Assembly (NCBI GenBank): GCA_020740775.1
Contig: JAHEWK010000008.1
Coordinates: 1,798,001-1,862,000 of the forward strand
Reading direction: 5' to 3'
Length of the DNA: 64,000 bases
Source of the DNA: Ilyonectria destructans
Taxonomy: Eukaryota > Ascomycota > Sordariomycetes > Hypocreales > Nectriaceae
The notes below the pieces were generated by a model. The model did no database searches. It was not told the DNA's origin and worked only from the letters and a program-made list of their open reading frames with translations. Of the stretch, positions 1 to 12,400 are shown one piece after another (position 1 is the first letter of the stretch; the number at the start of each line of letters is the position of its first letter). Both the position numbers and the translations under genes were made by a program.

Positions 1-1
1 G

Positions 2-574
2 TCGGGCATGTCTGTCGTCGCTTACGCAGCTCGGCGCGCCCGATGGCTCAGGGCTCGAAAGTTCACTGTCATGGCAGCAACCTTGGTCGAGCCTGGTGTC
101 GAGCCTTTCCTATGCTGTGCCTACTTCGCTTTTGCGGCCACAACTCTACCCTTCTTCAAGGATAATTTGGGAGTGGCTCAAACGTGGCCGGCAATGGGAC
201 TTATCTGGCTCCTCTGCGTGACTACATGGATGTTAGGAGACCGGTACATGTTCCGTCGACTGCACAGCGGTCTGACAATGGCGACTGATGCCAACACACC
301 TTACTTTGCTAAAGGAGCCTCCAACCAAGGCGGAATTCCAACGCGACCATTCCTGGAATGGCTCCCTGCGTGGCTTGGTCGAGAAAGCCTTGCGTTGCCC
401 ATCTGGGTCTGGGCCGTTATGCTCGGGAGGACTGTGCACTGGCGTGGCAAATCGTTCCGGGTTCGCCTAGATGCCACGGTCTACGAGGTTACGGAAGATG
501 AGAGAAGAATGCGGGTTGCACACACTCCTGAGATTGAGCGAGCATCCTCACGAAACAAGCGCCGAGTAGATTAG
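2..574 (+). CDS. ceramide glucosyltransferase, C-terminal part (5' truncated by window)
   Basis: This reading frame is open from the window edge and ends in TAG at 572-574, so it is the 3' end of a gene that starts upstream. The product resembles the C-terminus of fungal GT21 ceramide glucosyltransferases, which move glucose from UDP-glucose to ceramide to make glucosylceramide in the Golgi/ER. The sequence RRARW near the start fits the family's (Q/R)XXRW acceptor/active-site motif. It is followed by two hydrophobic segments (about residues 30-50 and 60-76 of the visible part) and the basic ending RTVHWRGKSFRVRLD, which is common in this family. The first in-frame ATG (position 8) is internal, not the start. 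The gene converges on the beta-glucosidase, whose stop lies 120 bp away; an AATAAA-like stretch near 649 may serve 3' processing. The identification rests on the C-terminal third only. Confidence 0.78.
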   Translation, partial: SGMSVVAYAARRARWLRARKFTVMAATLVEPGVEPFLCCAYFAFAATTLPFFKDNLGVAQTWPAMGLIWLLCVTTWMLGDRYMFRRLHSGLTMATDANTPYFAKGASNQGGIPTRPFLEWLPAWLGRESLALPIWVWAVMLGRTVHWRGKSFRVRLDATVYEVTEDERRMRVAHTPEIERASSRNKRRVD

Positions 575-694
575 ACGAACGACATGAATCACTGAATGCC
601 ATAGAACATGATACGCAACTGAGTATTCTCTATCTACAGTACCACAACAATAAAATATACTTCATACCATCATTATCATCGTCAATCTTTATCC

Positions 695-3196
695 TCAAGC
701 CTCCACGGGAGTAATCTTGATAACCTCCTTCAGATCCCGGCTGCTGAAGCCAACACTGATTACAAACTCGCCAGTGGGGATAACCCAATCCTGGGAGATG
801 ATGTCCCAGTAGCTGATATCGCGTCTCATCAACTCAAATCCAACAGTCTGGCTCTCGCCGGCCTGCAGCCAAACCTTTTCGAAGCCTCGGAGCTGCTTGG
901 GGGGAGTGCCCGCGGGGGTGCTATCGGGGAAGGTAACGTAGAGCTGGGGAACGGTGGCACCGTAGACCTTTCCGGTGTTGGTCAAGGAGATGGAGACGTT
1001 GTACACGCTCTCCCAGAGGGCGGGGTTGCCACCGGGCACGATGCTCAGCTGCTCGGGCACAGCGGTGATGCTCTCGACAAGGGGCTCGGCCGCGATGTCG
1101 GCGATCTTGAAGGTGGAGTAGGAGAGACCGAAGCCGAACTCGTACCGCACGTCGATGTCATTGGCATCGAAGTAGCGGTAGTCAATCTCAAGCTTCTCGT
1201 CGAACCACGACTGCCAGTCGTACACGCCAGTAGTGTTGACGGCGGTGGTAGGAGGGGCATTGTAGTCGCTGCCGTTGTAGGCGATGGTGTAGGGGAGCTT
1301 TCCGGAGGGGTTAACATCGCCATACAGAACGTCGACGATGGAGTTACCGCTCTCCTGTCCTGGGTAGTGGGCAGCAACAATGGCGGTAACGTTGACATGG
1401 TCGGCCCAGGAGAGAGTGTTGATACCAGAGGAGTGGGTAACAACAATGGTATTGTTGCAGACAGAGGCAACAGACTCGACGACATCGTCACCAACCCAGT
1501 CAACGTTCAGGTGCTCGCGGTCAGCACCCTCCTCGGCCCAGGTCTTGAGGAAGACAAGGCAGACCTCAGGAGGAGTGGGAACCCAGAGGGTGGTGACATC
1601 AGACTCGGCAATAAGTGTGTTGTTCAACCACTGCTGGACAAGGGAACCGTCCTGCTTAGCACGGGCATTGATGGCAGTGAGAGGAGAGACGAGATAGGTG
1701 AGGCGACCAGTGCCAGAACCACCACCAGCAGTGAGGGTGCCGTACTCGAAGTCATTTTGGTTGTAGAAACCCTCGGTGTCATCGCCAGCATCGTTTCCGA
1801 AGACGGCAATGGACTTGGGAGCCTTCAGAGGAAGGGCATTGTTCTCGTTCTTGAGAAGAATGGTTGCCTGGGCACCGTGTCGGCGGATCTGCTCCCCGTG
1901 GTCCGCGCGGACGTCACGGCTTCGCTCGCCAGTCAGGTTGAACTCTCGCAACCACTTGGATCGGGGAGAGAAGGTGTTCAGATCAGCAGAAGACGGGTCG
2001 ACGGTGGGGAAGTCCGCGTCCTGGCCGAGCCAGTAGTAGGGGGTCATGATGCGGACAATCATGTCATCGACACGAGTCTCGTCGAGAGTGCCGTTATTGA
2101 CAGCAAGGGTGACATTCTTTCCAAAGAACGAGCCAGCCTTCCAGTCCATTCCGTACGCGCCAATGCCACCAGGCATGTTCATATCAAGGCCGCCCTCAAT
2201 GGAGGCGACACCGGAGTGAGTGCCACCCCAGTCGGACATGACATAGCCCTGGAAGCCGAGCTCCTCCTTCAACAGGCCGTTAAGGGCCTTGGAGTTCTCA
2301 CAGGCGTATGATCCGTTGAGTCTCTGGTACGAGCACATGAAGCTAGCGCAGTTGGCCTTGACGGCGTTGGCAAATGGCCAAAGGTACAACTCGTGCATGG
2401 TTCGGTCATCGATGTTGGCGGAGACCGCCTCCTGGATCACGTCGGTGACAGTGCCGTTCGAGTCGTAAGTGGGGTTACGCTGAGTCTCTTGCTCATTGCC
2501 GATGAAGTGCTTAGCAGTAGCCTGAACACCGGCATCCTGGTGACCACGGATGGTTTCCTCCATGGCAACACCAGTCAGGTAGGGGTCGGCGGCGAAGCCC
2601 TCCCAGTTTCGGCCAGAGTAGGCGGAGCGGCCAAGGGGACCAGCAACGGGAGAGAGGGCAACGTGGGCACCCTTGCCCTTGAACTCCTTGCCCAGGGAAT
2701 ATCCTCGCTCATACAGGATGGACCTGTCCCAAGTAGAGGCGGCGGAGACACCCGCTGAGAAGACGCTGGCGTAGTCTGCCACGCGAATGGATAGAGGTCC
2801 ATCGTGGAGACAGAGACCGCCGAAGCCAAGGCGAGGGATGGCAACAATGTTGCCGACGCAAGGGCCTGCAGTTCCGGTGACCATGTCCGCCTTTTCGTCA
2901 ACTGTTAGCAGGGCGACAAACTGCTTCGCCTTCTCATAGGCAGCCTCCCAGCCAAGGCCGGTAGTATTGGCTACACCAAGAAATTAGTCAACCACTTGCT
3001 TACACAGAGTCAAGTGAATAAACATACGGGAGGGCAGGACAGCGGGAGAGTGTCCATAGGGTCCGAGGATGGTAGTGTTCAGAGGCTGGACATAGCTAAA
3101 AGCGTCCCCCTCTCGGCCACCAGAACCATAGTTCTGGGCGTTGACAGTAGAGGCTGCAAGCAGGCCTGAGACCACGAGAGACAAAACAGAGGCCAT
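695..3196 (-). CDS. secreted beta-glucosidase, glycoside hydrolase family 3
   Basis: The product removes terminal non-reducing beta-D-glucose from cellobiose and other beta-glucosides outside the cell. Exon 1 is 3196-3028, the intron 3027-2971 (57 bp, GTATGT...TGTAG) and exon 2 is 2970-695; the phases join to 814 residues, normal for fungal GH3 enzymes. Residues 1-20 form a signal peptide ending near VNAQ. The (beta/alpha)8 domain contains KHFIGNEQE and the nucleophile motif GYVMSDWGG, with Asp at about residue 303. A C-terminal beta-sandwich and a fibronectin III-like domain (LRGFEKVWLQAGESQ) follow. Several N-X-S/T sites suggest glycosylation. The start was chosen because it opens the signal peptide; an upstream in-frame ATG at 3265 would put a 23-residue polar extension before it. 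A TATA-like box lies about 80 bp upstream. Confidence 0.93.
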
Positions 3197-3272
3197 TGTG
3201 ACTTTGGGCTCGAGCAAGCTGAGCGTGGGCTGGATCTGGGTAGTGATCTTCCATTGACGTCCCATTGATGCC

Positions 3273-3279
3273 TTTTATA
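3273..3279 (-). promoter_or_regulatory. TATA-like box of the GH3 beta-glucosidase gene
   Basis: The minus strand reads TATAAAA here, about 80 bp upstream of the chosen ATG at 3196, a usual spacing for a fungal core promoter. A GCGGGG sequence near 3492 matches the CreA consensus SYGGRG. Carbon-catabolite control would fit a cellulolytic enzyme, but such short sites are frequent by chance. Confidence 0.5.
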
Positions 3280-3475
3280 TCCTGTCAACGCCCTGACGTC
3301 TACATGGTTCCATGCAACTCCAATTTTTTAAGAGGCAACACCCTCCACAAACGACCCCAAACTCCGAAGTTCGTTGCGTCATCCCGGCTCTCGTGATGGT
3401 GAGCGAATGTTAGTCCCACAACTCTTTGGAGCTAGCTACACATGTTTTTTTCCCCATTACCATGGTCCGGTCAAG

Positions 3476-5819
3476 TTGGAGCCCGCTTGTGCGGGGGTAT
3501 ATGCGGAGAATATGGGGGACTAGGATAGTTTAATGGTATGATGCTAATGCCGCACTCAATTCTTCGCGGCCAACTCTGCGCAGCATGGGTTGTTCGCCTC
3601 CCACTGCGGAAACAGTGGAAATAGTGGAAACGGTGGGATATATCCCCGGACAACCGTGGATAATTTACCGAACACGGCGCCTAGCTGCATTACACGAGTT
3701 GCCAGAGGACCCTGCGAGAAGTACACCTGACTCGACAAAAGCCGCTGTTCAGGCCGTCGGCCGTTAGCAACGCCCCGGCCACGGGCTGGTGCGTGTGGAG
3801 CGTTCTCATGATATCATGGAGCCGGGGAAGTCGATCGCGGGGCACACGGGACTCCACTACTCAAATACGGCCGTTGAAGAACCGAGCTTCCGATATTTTG
3901 CCAGCGGTCAAAGAGTCAGGGTTTGTCGTCCCCGTGATGGGCTCCAACTGCCGAGTGGATCTGGGGGGATGTGGGATGTGGGTGAAAACTGGGTGAAAAC
4001 CCTCATGAGAGCCCGCTCAATCCAGTGAATGCGCCGTTTCCCCGCTGGAGTATTCGGCCCTGTTATGGCTCTATTCCGGCCGACTGGCCTCAACGACTCC
4101 AGCCGTCTCCAGGTGGTTGAGGCCGGTGGTCCCATCCAGGGCGTCGGGATCGGCCATTTGCCCTTGGCTCGCCTTGCGAGCACACGGGCGACCCGGCACA
4201 GTGGGACAAACCCGGCGATTCTCGTAATTTAGCTGCGTGATCATTTGAGTAGGAGGTCGGGCAGACCGGACCTTCAGAGACTTCCTAGTTAGTTGACAGC
4301 CGCGGCTATGAGTTCGCCATCGTCCGAGCAGATTGCAGTCACGGCAAGTCGAAGCGCCGCCCCGCTCAACGGAACTACAGACCCGACATGGACTGGCACC
4401 GACGTTTTTCAAGGAAGCTCTAAGAAGGGGTTAGAATTTGCAAATTACAGTCGGTTGTAGGCCGGGAGACAAATCGCCGAAACTAGAGTCGAGAAGGAAA
4501 GATTGGTGTAAGTAAGCAGGATTGAGTTAGCAGGATCGAGTTCCTTACATTATGCAACAATACACAGATGGAATCTCAGTACTATGCACTAGTAGGTCTC
4601 ACTGGGCCGTCATAGTTCGAGCCTTCATGAGACCAGCATCGGTACCCCTGCCGATCAACCATGCGAGTGTCATGTGCCAAAGCTGCTGATGATGGGAACC
4701 TGGTGGCGTTACCTCCTTGGTCAACATCACCAGTATATGCGAGTTCAGCCGAAGCGGCCGAAAAAAAGGAATTTAAATCGGCCGATTTAAAACTTAGACA
4801 GCCCACAGGTACGAATGAAAGATCAAGTTTACCACTGATGTAAGTTCATTTTATCGCAAACACCTGCATACCAAAAAGAGGTTTAAATCAAGAGTACAAA
4901 TTTCGCTTTGAAAACCTTCTCCACAAATGATGTTGACCTCTTCAGACATTGTGATATCTATTACTACCGGCATGGGCTCGGTTTTCGAATTCAGATACTA
5001 TGTACAGCAAGTTCTTGGAAGTGCAATGCTGGCTTGTGAGTAAGCGATAGATTCGCCAAGGATAGGAACGCCTCTACCGAACTTCCCTGCATCTGCGTCT
5101 TGATCCCCCGGCACAAATCCCGAGCCAACGTTGCTTGAAACCAACAGATCGCTTGACTTTCCACATCCGTCCCTAGCTTCCTCGCTAGATACTCAGGACA
5201 AATCCCAAACACAGCGTGATTCGTAAGACTGTCTGTCATTGCCGAAACCGACAAATGCATTCCCAAAAAAGCAAATTATTAGATTAAGTTAGGACTTTCC
5301 AAGCACAACCAATACGGATGGACATGAAAAATTGCATTCTATAAGTCCAACGGTTACTTGCTTGTATGATTCCGTTCACCATTCTTGTGGGTATGTTGAA
5401 CTAGTCAGGCATGCAGCATAGATGGTCTTGATCTTGATAGGCGCTAGCGACGGCTGAAATGTAGTAGTCAGGCACCATCAAGAACGCCAAGACTGACAAA
5501 GTACTATAATCTTCTAGTGGAACACGCAACAGAAATTTGTCAGAAGACCTTTGTCTCGCAACTCGAGGAGGTTGCAGTTGAATATGTGGCTTCCTGTAGG
5601 GAATGAATCCTGTCGGCGGCGATGGTTCAACAAGCTGAAGGTACGGTTTTAGGTTACAAGAATTCAAAGCTTTGCTCTAATTCATTTCGCAATCCGGTAG
5701 ATATTCAAAGGACGTTGGGTCATCTGTTTATTATACATATCACCTGCACCAGCCACATGTGTCACAACTCTCAAAATGATATTTCCGGAGGTCGAGGTCT
5801 GTTCAGTCCTCGCCCAGCC
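3476..5819. other. gene-free stretch
   Basis: No reading frame here shows a recognisable domain or a plausible splice structure; the open frames are short and overlap each other on both strands. A short imperfect nonamer repeat (GTGGAAAYR type, three copies) lies at about 3606-3634. AT content rises after about 4,850. I see no convincing RNA gene. Confidence 0.5.
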
Positions 5820-6763
5820 ACATGTCCGTTGGGACGGATTCGCGAGTACATTAGGATAATATTCCGCTGAGGCATCCACTAGCTTATTTTAGATCTCACG
5901 TTCAATTATGCCTCGGTTATTTTGTTAATATTCTTTTTTCTACTAGTCACGTCTCCCAAAATCGACAAATGTTTACCATGTAGAGCATTTCGCGTTTTAC
6001 CTTCATCCGGTTTGATTTATGAACGGGTTGTCATTATAATTGAACCAAACCCGTTACCATACCCTCAAGCTGAGCCCTATTGTCCAATGTGAATGGATTT
6101 GTAAGCTATTGGTTATTTTGACCTATACATTTTCTCATTTATTGCCAATGATGGCAGGTGGTAGTAGAAACCCCTCACCGGGCCGTGAGTTGAACCTAGG
6201 GTAGGTAGCTGGCGAACGTGCGGGGGGATGCATGGGGTCGAACAGCCCTGACTCGTCGTCCCGGCAAATGAGATCGGCAAGAGGAAGGAAAAGTTGCTAA
6301 TTTCCCATTATGACGTCAAAAGAAATTATTCAATGCGAACTCCTCCATATTGTTTTAGCTAGGAGTATGAAGAAGTTCTTGCAGATTGCTGACGCAGAGA
6401 CTCTGCCATGACAACTTCCTTCTTACGTTGCCATTGAGTTTCACAGTCTTCGCTTTAAGTTCGCGCTCCTTGTCGCCGCAATGATAGGGTAAACAAAACT
6501 CAAGCGGTGTGACCCATGTTCTTTCAAAAATTTACTTCCCCAAGCTCAAGTTTACCTCGGGCTGATGAGAGCGACGATCTCCACCCCAGTTCCCAGCGTT
6601 GGCTCCACATAATCGTTGCATTTGCCCACACTCTGGGCAAATTCGCCTCGAATTAGGACAACGGACCGAGGCCTAATTGAGCATGACTTCTAAAATGAGG
6701 TTGTTCACGCCTTAGCGGAATATTATCCTCGATACGCTCGCGAATCCGTCCCAACGGACATGT
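5820..6763. mobile_element. 944-bp element bounded by inverted repeats, no coding capacity (degenerate DNA transposon or MITE-like)
   Basis: The left end 5820-5846 and the right end 6737-6763 are a perfect 27-bp inverted repeat beginning ACATGTCCGTTGGGACGG. The similarity continues inward for roughly 80 more bases on each side with mismatches that are mostly transitions: the arms share GGATAATATTCCGCT and later CAATTA-GCCTCGG. This pattern fits an old long-TIR element decayed by RIP-like mutation. No clear target-site duplication is visible and no transposase frame remains inside. It lies between two secreted hydrolase genes, 360 bp upstream of the feruloyl esterase. An alternative is a chance-preserved long hairpin; the superfamily cannot be named. 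Confidence 0.6.
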
Positions 6764-7032
6764 AAGAATTGTCCCAGCTCCCGAACATCCTACCGAGGGA
6801 CTCCCCACAATCATCCAAAATGCGGTTTAGTCTCTCAATCCCCGCAATTGATGCATCACCTCGGAATCTGGGGTTCGATGCCAAGTGTGGGGAAATAATC
6901 TACTGGGTATTCATTCTTCCGGTCGATCAAGGCGTGTTAGCTGCGTGATCTGGGACAATGGTGGTAGAGTATGTGGAGGTCGAACGATAGACGACTCCTT
7001 GGCTTGAATAAAGGTGGCAAGGGGAATACGTG

Positions 7033-7040
7033 TATATAAA
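7033..7040 (+). promoter_or_regulatory. TATA box of the feruloyl esterase gene
   Basis: TATATAAA lies 83 bp upstream of the ATG at 7123, a standard core-promoter spacing. CreA-type SYGGRG sequences (CTGGGG near 6869, GTGGGG near 6886) and a GGCTGA, similar to XlnR/Xlr1 sites, near 6561 sit further upstream. They would fit carbon-source regulation but are too short to be decisive. Confidence 0.55.
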
Positions 7041-7122
7041 TCGTACACCCTGACATGGACTTTGAGATTCCCTCATACTCACTACCAAATACTGGCATCT
7101 CGATTATCCTTCTTCTGTTCCA

Positions 7123-8709
7123 ATGAAGGTCCTCGCCATCTCACTCCTGGGCCTGTTGGCTGCAACACAGGGCGCAGAATGCAGTGCCACGGAAAATCGC
7201 AAATTCTCCAAGAAGTGTGCAGGGTTTGGAAAGACCTTGGCCCTTCAGTTTCGCAACGCCAAGATTAACGGTACAGAGTTTGTTGAGGCTGGCACCAACC
7301 TGACAGCGCCATCAACTCACCCAACATGTGCTCCATTCAATTCGGCGCTTGATTTCGATCTTTGCCGAGTGAAGATGTACGTGAGCACCTCCAAGAAAAG
7401 TGGCGTTAGCCTCGAAACCTGGCTGCCTCTTGATTGGTCTGGTCGCTTCTTGAGCGTTGGCAATGGTGGTCTGGGTGGCTGCATTTCCTACGACGACATG
7501 GCCTACACGGCTGCGAGGGGATTCGCAGTTGTTGGAACCAACAATGGCCATGACGGAAACACCGGCCTGCCATTTTATAAGAATCGGGAAGTTCTCGAGG
7601 ACTTTGCATACCGCGCCGTTCACACCGGCGTAGTTGTGGGCAAGAAGATCACCAAAGCCTTTTATGGGAAGACACATACGAAATCCTACTATCTTGGCTG
7701 CTCTACTGGTGGCCGCCAGGGGTTTAAGGAGGCCCAGGACTTCCCCGCTGACTTCGATGGAATCGTTGCGGGAGCGCCGGCATTCGATTTCGGCAATCTC
7801 CAGGCGTGGTCTGGTCACTTTTACACCTTGACTGGCACCGCCGGCTCACCAACCTTCCTCACACCTGCTCAGTGGTCTCTCGTGGTGTTAGACGTCCTCA
7901 CCCAGTGCGATGGGCTTGATGGTCGGGTGGATGGAATTATCGAGGACCCAGACCTTTGCCAGTACCGCCCTGAAAGCTTGATTTGCGGCGAGAACCCAAC
8001 GAGTAACTGCCTCACGGGAATACAAGCAGGCGTTGTCAGAGACGTCTTCTCCCCGCTCTATGATGCCACGGGCACCTTGCTGTACCCTCGATTACAACCC
8101 GGCGCGAATTCCACAAGCACTGTATGGTCAGGAACTCCATTTCAATACGCCGTTGACTGGTGGCGTTACGTTATTTACAACGATCCTTCGTGGGGACCTG
8201 AGCTGACCCTCGCTGATATCGAGGCTGCCAAGAAGGTCGACACCTTTGGCATCAACACATGGAAAGGAGATCTATCCAAGATCAGGGACCGTGGCGCCAA
8301 GATTCTCCACTACCATGGTCTTCAGGATCCAATCATCACCAGCGACAACTCAGCTCGGTACTATAACCATGTTTCGCGCACCATGGGTCTCCAATCCGGT
8401 GAACTGGACGAGTTTTACAGATACTTCCGTATTTCAGGCATGAACCACTGCACAGGAGGGCCCGGAGCCTTCAACATTGGCAACAGAGGCAGCAGCTTTG
8501 GTGGCGAAGAGCCTGAGCGCAACGTCCTGAATGCGATGGTCCAGTGGGTTGAGGAAGGTATTGCGCCTGATTACGTGTTAGGCACTGCCTACACTGACGC
8601 AAACAAGAACAAGGTGGCTTTCGAGAGGAAGCATTGCAAGTACCCTCTGCGGAACAGCTACAAAGGAACTGGTGACCCTAACTCTGCTGAAAGTTGGCAC
8701 TGTGTATGA
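7123..8709 (+). CDS. secreted feruloyl esterase B-like (tannase family)
   Basis: A single-exon gene for 528 residues, the usual size of fungal tannase-family feruloyl esterases. These cleave ferulate or other hydroxycinnamate esters from plant cell-wall polysaccharides, or gallate esters in the tannases. Residues 1-17 are a signal peptide (MKVLAISLLGLLAATQG). The catalytic triad is readable: Ser194 in GCSTGGRQG, Asp402 in GLQDPI and His442 in MNHCTGG. Cys193 and Cys443 flank Ser and His, giving the family's CS-D-HC motif. The spacing between the three matches the family. Many cysteines and N-glycosylation sites fit secretion. The gene lies alone on the plus strand behind a TATA box and converges on the PDR transporter 750 bp downstream. 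Substrate choice between ferulate and tannin esters cannot be settled from sequence alone. Confidence 0.93.
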   Translation: MKVLAISLLGLLAATQGAECSATENRKFSKKCAGFGKTLALQFRNAKINGTEFVEAGTNLTAPSTHPTCAPFNSALDFDLCRVKMYVSTSKKSGVSLETWLPLDWSGRFLSVGNGGLGGCISYDDMAYTAARGFAVVGTNNGHDGNTGLPFYKNREVLEDFAYRAVHTGVVVGKKITKAFYGKTHTKSYYLGCSTGGRQGFKEAQDFPADFDGIVAGAPAFDFGNLQAWSGHFYTLTGTAGSPTFLTPAQWSLVVLDVLTQCDGLDGRVDGIIEDPDLCQYRPESLICGENPTSNCLTGIQAGVVRDVFSPLYDATGTLLYPRLQPGANSTSTVWSGTPFQYAVDWWRYVIYNDPSWGPELTLADIEAAKKVDTFGINTWKGDLSKIRDRGAKILHYHGLQDPIITSDNSARYYNHVSRTMGLQSGELDEFYRYFRISGMNHCTGGPGAFNIGNRGSSFGGEEPERNVLNAMVQWVEEGIAPDYVLGTAYTDANKNKVAFERKHCKYPLRNSYKGTGDPNSAESWHCV

Positions 8710-9456
8710 CTTGAAGAAAGTCGCCAATGGGCACCAAATACTTGGCCAGGAACATGTGCTGTATATATATTCGAGCTAAGTAGACCTTGATGCGTCAATT
8801 GATCATTATCGTTGTTACCTTTAATAAACAGTTTCCCAAAATCATGCCCGAGAGTAAAAGATGGTTTCCTTGATTTTGAGTAACCTTCCCTAGTTTCCAA
8901 ACAGAAGCTGTTCTTCTTGTGATGTCAAACTCTACTCCTGCTGTATCGAAAGCCCGATCACTTGATTCAATTGAAGCTTTGACCCAAAAGTAACGTTAAA
9001 GTCAACTAGGAGGTTGTTAAAGAGTACATTGAGAATGGATGGCATCAATGGACATGTTTCAACGATTTATTGAGCCTGATGTGATGATATAAACGCTGTA
9101 TGAGTCTAGATAGAATGATGAATTCTGTGACGCGAGTCACCATTTACCAATCGTTCATGACTAACTGATATCTAGAATACTCAGGCCTCTTAGGCTCTTA
9201 CCAAGTTACTGATTACTACCACTTAATCGATCTCTTTTGTGTGCCAATGTGCACATGACCTGTATTGAAAAGAAAGTTCTATTTTGCCGTTACTTGGCTA
9301 CAATCTATACCGTTCTGTCCTCCTTTAATCTATTTTTCTTATACCTTCTTATTCCATCTAAATTCTAATCCGTTACCTTTACAAATTATGACCCTGGCAT
9401 GCTTCATAAGCATCCGGTCAGAGGTGATATTTCAACCTGATTCTCTCTTGAGGCTC
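8710..9456. other. intergenic, shared 3' flank of two convergent genes
   Basis: AT-rich sequence between the stop of the feruloyl esterase and the stop of the ABC transporter. It probably holds both 3' untranslated regions (an AATAAA-type signal is near 8822). No gene or repeat recognised. Confidence 0.5.
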
Positions 9457-12400
9457 TTATTCTGATCTGGCGCTCTTGGTCTTCTTGCTTCTCAGCTTCA
9501 TCATCAAGAAAACCAAAGCATATGATGAAATACAGAACAAGGCGGTGATTCCAGTCTAATCCTCTTTGTTAGTAAGCCATCATAAATATCAATGTCTCTT
9601 GTACTCACGTCTCGCCAGCCGTAGTATTCCTCCTGGAGGTTGAAGGTCTTGGCGTAATCAGCTCCTGTGGAGTAGGCACAATACTGACAGTTCTCCGTGG
9701 CGTTAAGATCTGCCACATATCCTGCGTTGGAGCTGAGGAAGTCGGCCATGTATTCGCCGCAAGTCTGTCCATCAGGGGCGTTGAAGGAGGTAAATTCTTC
9801 TGGGTTGCAGCTGACTTGAACATCCCAGATGATAGGGCCCAGTAGACCCCCAAAGAGATAGCGGAAGGGGTCGAGATAGTAGATCCAGTATTTCCAAAAA
9901 GGCTGCATGGCTGCGTATGGCATAACGACACCGCAGAAGGAGATCATGCCCGCACCGAGGAGAAGCGGATTCATGATTGCTGCGAAATATTCGTTAGGCG
10001 CATATGCAGCAATGGCCTGGCCGATTGAGGTGTAGAGAAACTCGTAGACTTTCGGCTGAAGTTAGCCAATATGTTCTGCAATCTGAATAATCCACATGCC
10101 ATAAACGTACAAATCATCTGAAGATAGACATGTCCCGAGATCCGAGCCTCAACTGGGAAGCCAACAGTGAAGTACCAGCAGGCGAAGTACAGTGTCGCAC
10201 AAATAATGAGATAGGGGATTTCAGCCACGGTCTGCGACCCGATGAAAGCGACCCAGTGGTAAGTTTTGGACTAAATTTTGTGTTAATATCGGAATAAAAC
10301 CGCAAGCAAGGAAAACCAACCTTCTTCTCTCTTGCCTCGAAAAGATGTCGATTGTGCAGGAAGTAAGGCTGCATCTGATTGATGCAACCAGGGGCAACGA
10401 AAATGAAGTTGAAGATGGCAAAAAGTCTCAGCTGCAGGTCAAATGTTCCATCACCAATCATCCAGAAGGTGAAGCCACTAAACAGCGCGGCGAAGATATG
10501 CAAGTTAATCTTGTTCCACACGTAATCCTGACACCGTTAGAACTTGACTTCCGATAACCTAAAGCCAACTTACCGGAGATCTCCAAAGCTGGACCATTTG
10601 GCGTTCAAGGACCATTCTCCACTGAAACCACTTCGAGGTTGCAAAACTCGCCGAATCTTCCTCAACACCCTCGGCTTTGGAAAGAGCTTCTATGTTCAAC
10701 ATCTCCAACTTCTTGAGGGCAGCTTGACGCTCGGAAGATTTGTTCCAAACGTCAACCCAATCGATTTCCACTTCCGTGTTGCCTTGGATAACCTCGACGA
10801 TGTGCTCAGCTGGATTAGCGCCTTCGGGGCAAGGAGCACCGTTTCGGGCAAAGTAGTCCAGTAGGACATCGGAATATTGACCAGCTATCGCCATGTGAGT
10901 TTGGAGGAATTAATACGGTCCAAGGATAACTCACTCTCTCCAAAATAGGCCATTCTGCCTCCCTTGGCGAGCAGGAGAAGAGCGTCGAAGGCATCAAAAA
11001 GAACAGCAGACGGCTGGTGGATTGTGCACAAAACAGCCTGGCCTCCATCGACAAGTCGACGCATGAATCGAACGATATTGTATGCAGACTGGCCATCCAA
11101 TCCAGAGGTTGGTTCATCAAGGAACAACAGACTCGGCTTTGCGACCAATTCCACACCTAAGGTAACACGTTTCCTCTGCTCGATGCTGAGGCCGGCACCG
11201 GGGGCTTCGACTGTCAGTATTGAAACAACCACATTGTTAGGTACCACTCACTTCCAATTAAGGCGTCGCAGATGTCTTCGAGCTCTAGAAGATTGATAAT
11301 GTGATCGACGTAGGAAATCTTATCCTCGTATGGAACGTCCTGGGGCTGACGTAGCAGGGCTGAGAAAAGAAGAGCTTCTCTCACGGTAGCTGTGGCTTCA
11401 TGGATATCCATCTGTTCGCAGTATCCGGTCATTCTCTGGAAAGAGATACCCTGGGGTTTTCCATCAATCAAGATAGAACCTTTGATTTCACCCGCATCCT
11501 TTCGCTGGGCGAGGACGTCCAATAGCCTATTGGGGTCACTGGTTAGCAATGCAAGTTCATGAGAAGGATTCGGCTTCATACGTTGTCTTTCCTGCTCCAG
11601 AACAGCCCATCAGAGCCACCAGGTTTCCAGGTTGAACAAATCCGAACACCTTATTCAGGAGTTGTTTCTGGGCCCCTTGGTATTGTACGAAATAGTCAAG
11701 GTCGTGCCACGAGAATGTGGACTGTCGCGCAGTCTTGGATGGCATTTGAAGCGAGCGTTCGGGGACTTGGCCAGGTGCCATTTCAGGATCCGATGACTTC
11801 TTAGTTCGTGCGCCTCTCTTATAGAGCAAGACCGACGATCCTCCATGGCTGTTTCTGAGCTCGAATCCCAAAGCAGTCAAGGCAATGAGGAAAATCCAGA
11901 ATCCAACGATGACGCCAAATCCACGCCAGATGTGTCCAATAGAATAACTGTACTGCTGCCGCACGTAGTCAATGCCATCGATCATACCTGCAGCATCACT
12001 GCCCAGTACGGTGCAGCCTCGAAAGTCGGCGGTTTGGTTGTTGTAGTCAGCACCAAACGGGATATACTGCGGAGAAACGCATTCAAGTTTAAGCCCATCG
12101 AACTCATTCGCCATCAGGGATTCGAAAGCATAGGCACCGGGGTTGAGATAGAAAATCCAGCGGAACCAGGGATGCATCTTGCTAAAGGGAATCAAGTAGC
12201 CTGGTGATTGAGTTAGCAAATGCGGAAGCTATCATGGCTATACTTTCCACTTACCGCCGTAAACGAAGAAAACCGTTGACAACAAGCCGGTGACATAACT
12301 CGCGGTTCCAAAATGGCTAAACATGGCTCCAACTGCCCTGAACAATTGACAAAAGCAAAGGGTGCTGGCGTTTACAATGATCCAACAGGTGAAGAACTTC

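Noticed and set aside
1367..2311. Long plus-strand frame of 314 codons inside the beta-glucosidase
   Set aside because: It is the antisense shadow of the GH3 gene, which has all family motifs.
3510..3600. Possible tRNA: D-arm-like TAGTTTAATGGTATGAT and a GGGTTGTTCG stretch
   Set aside because: The acceptor stem has no matching 3' strand, the T-arm does not pair and no plausible anticodon stem forms.
4071..4412. Cys-rich minus-strand frame suggesting a small secreted protein
   Set aside because: No signal peptide and no promoter signs; Cys spacing is not regular.
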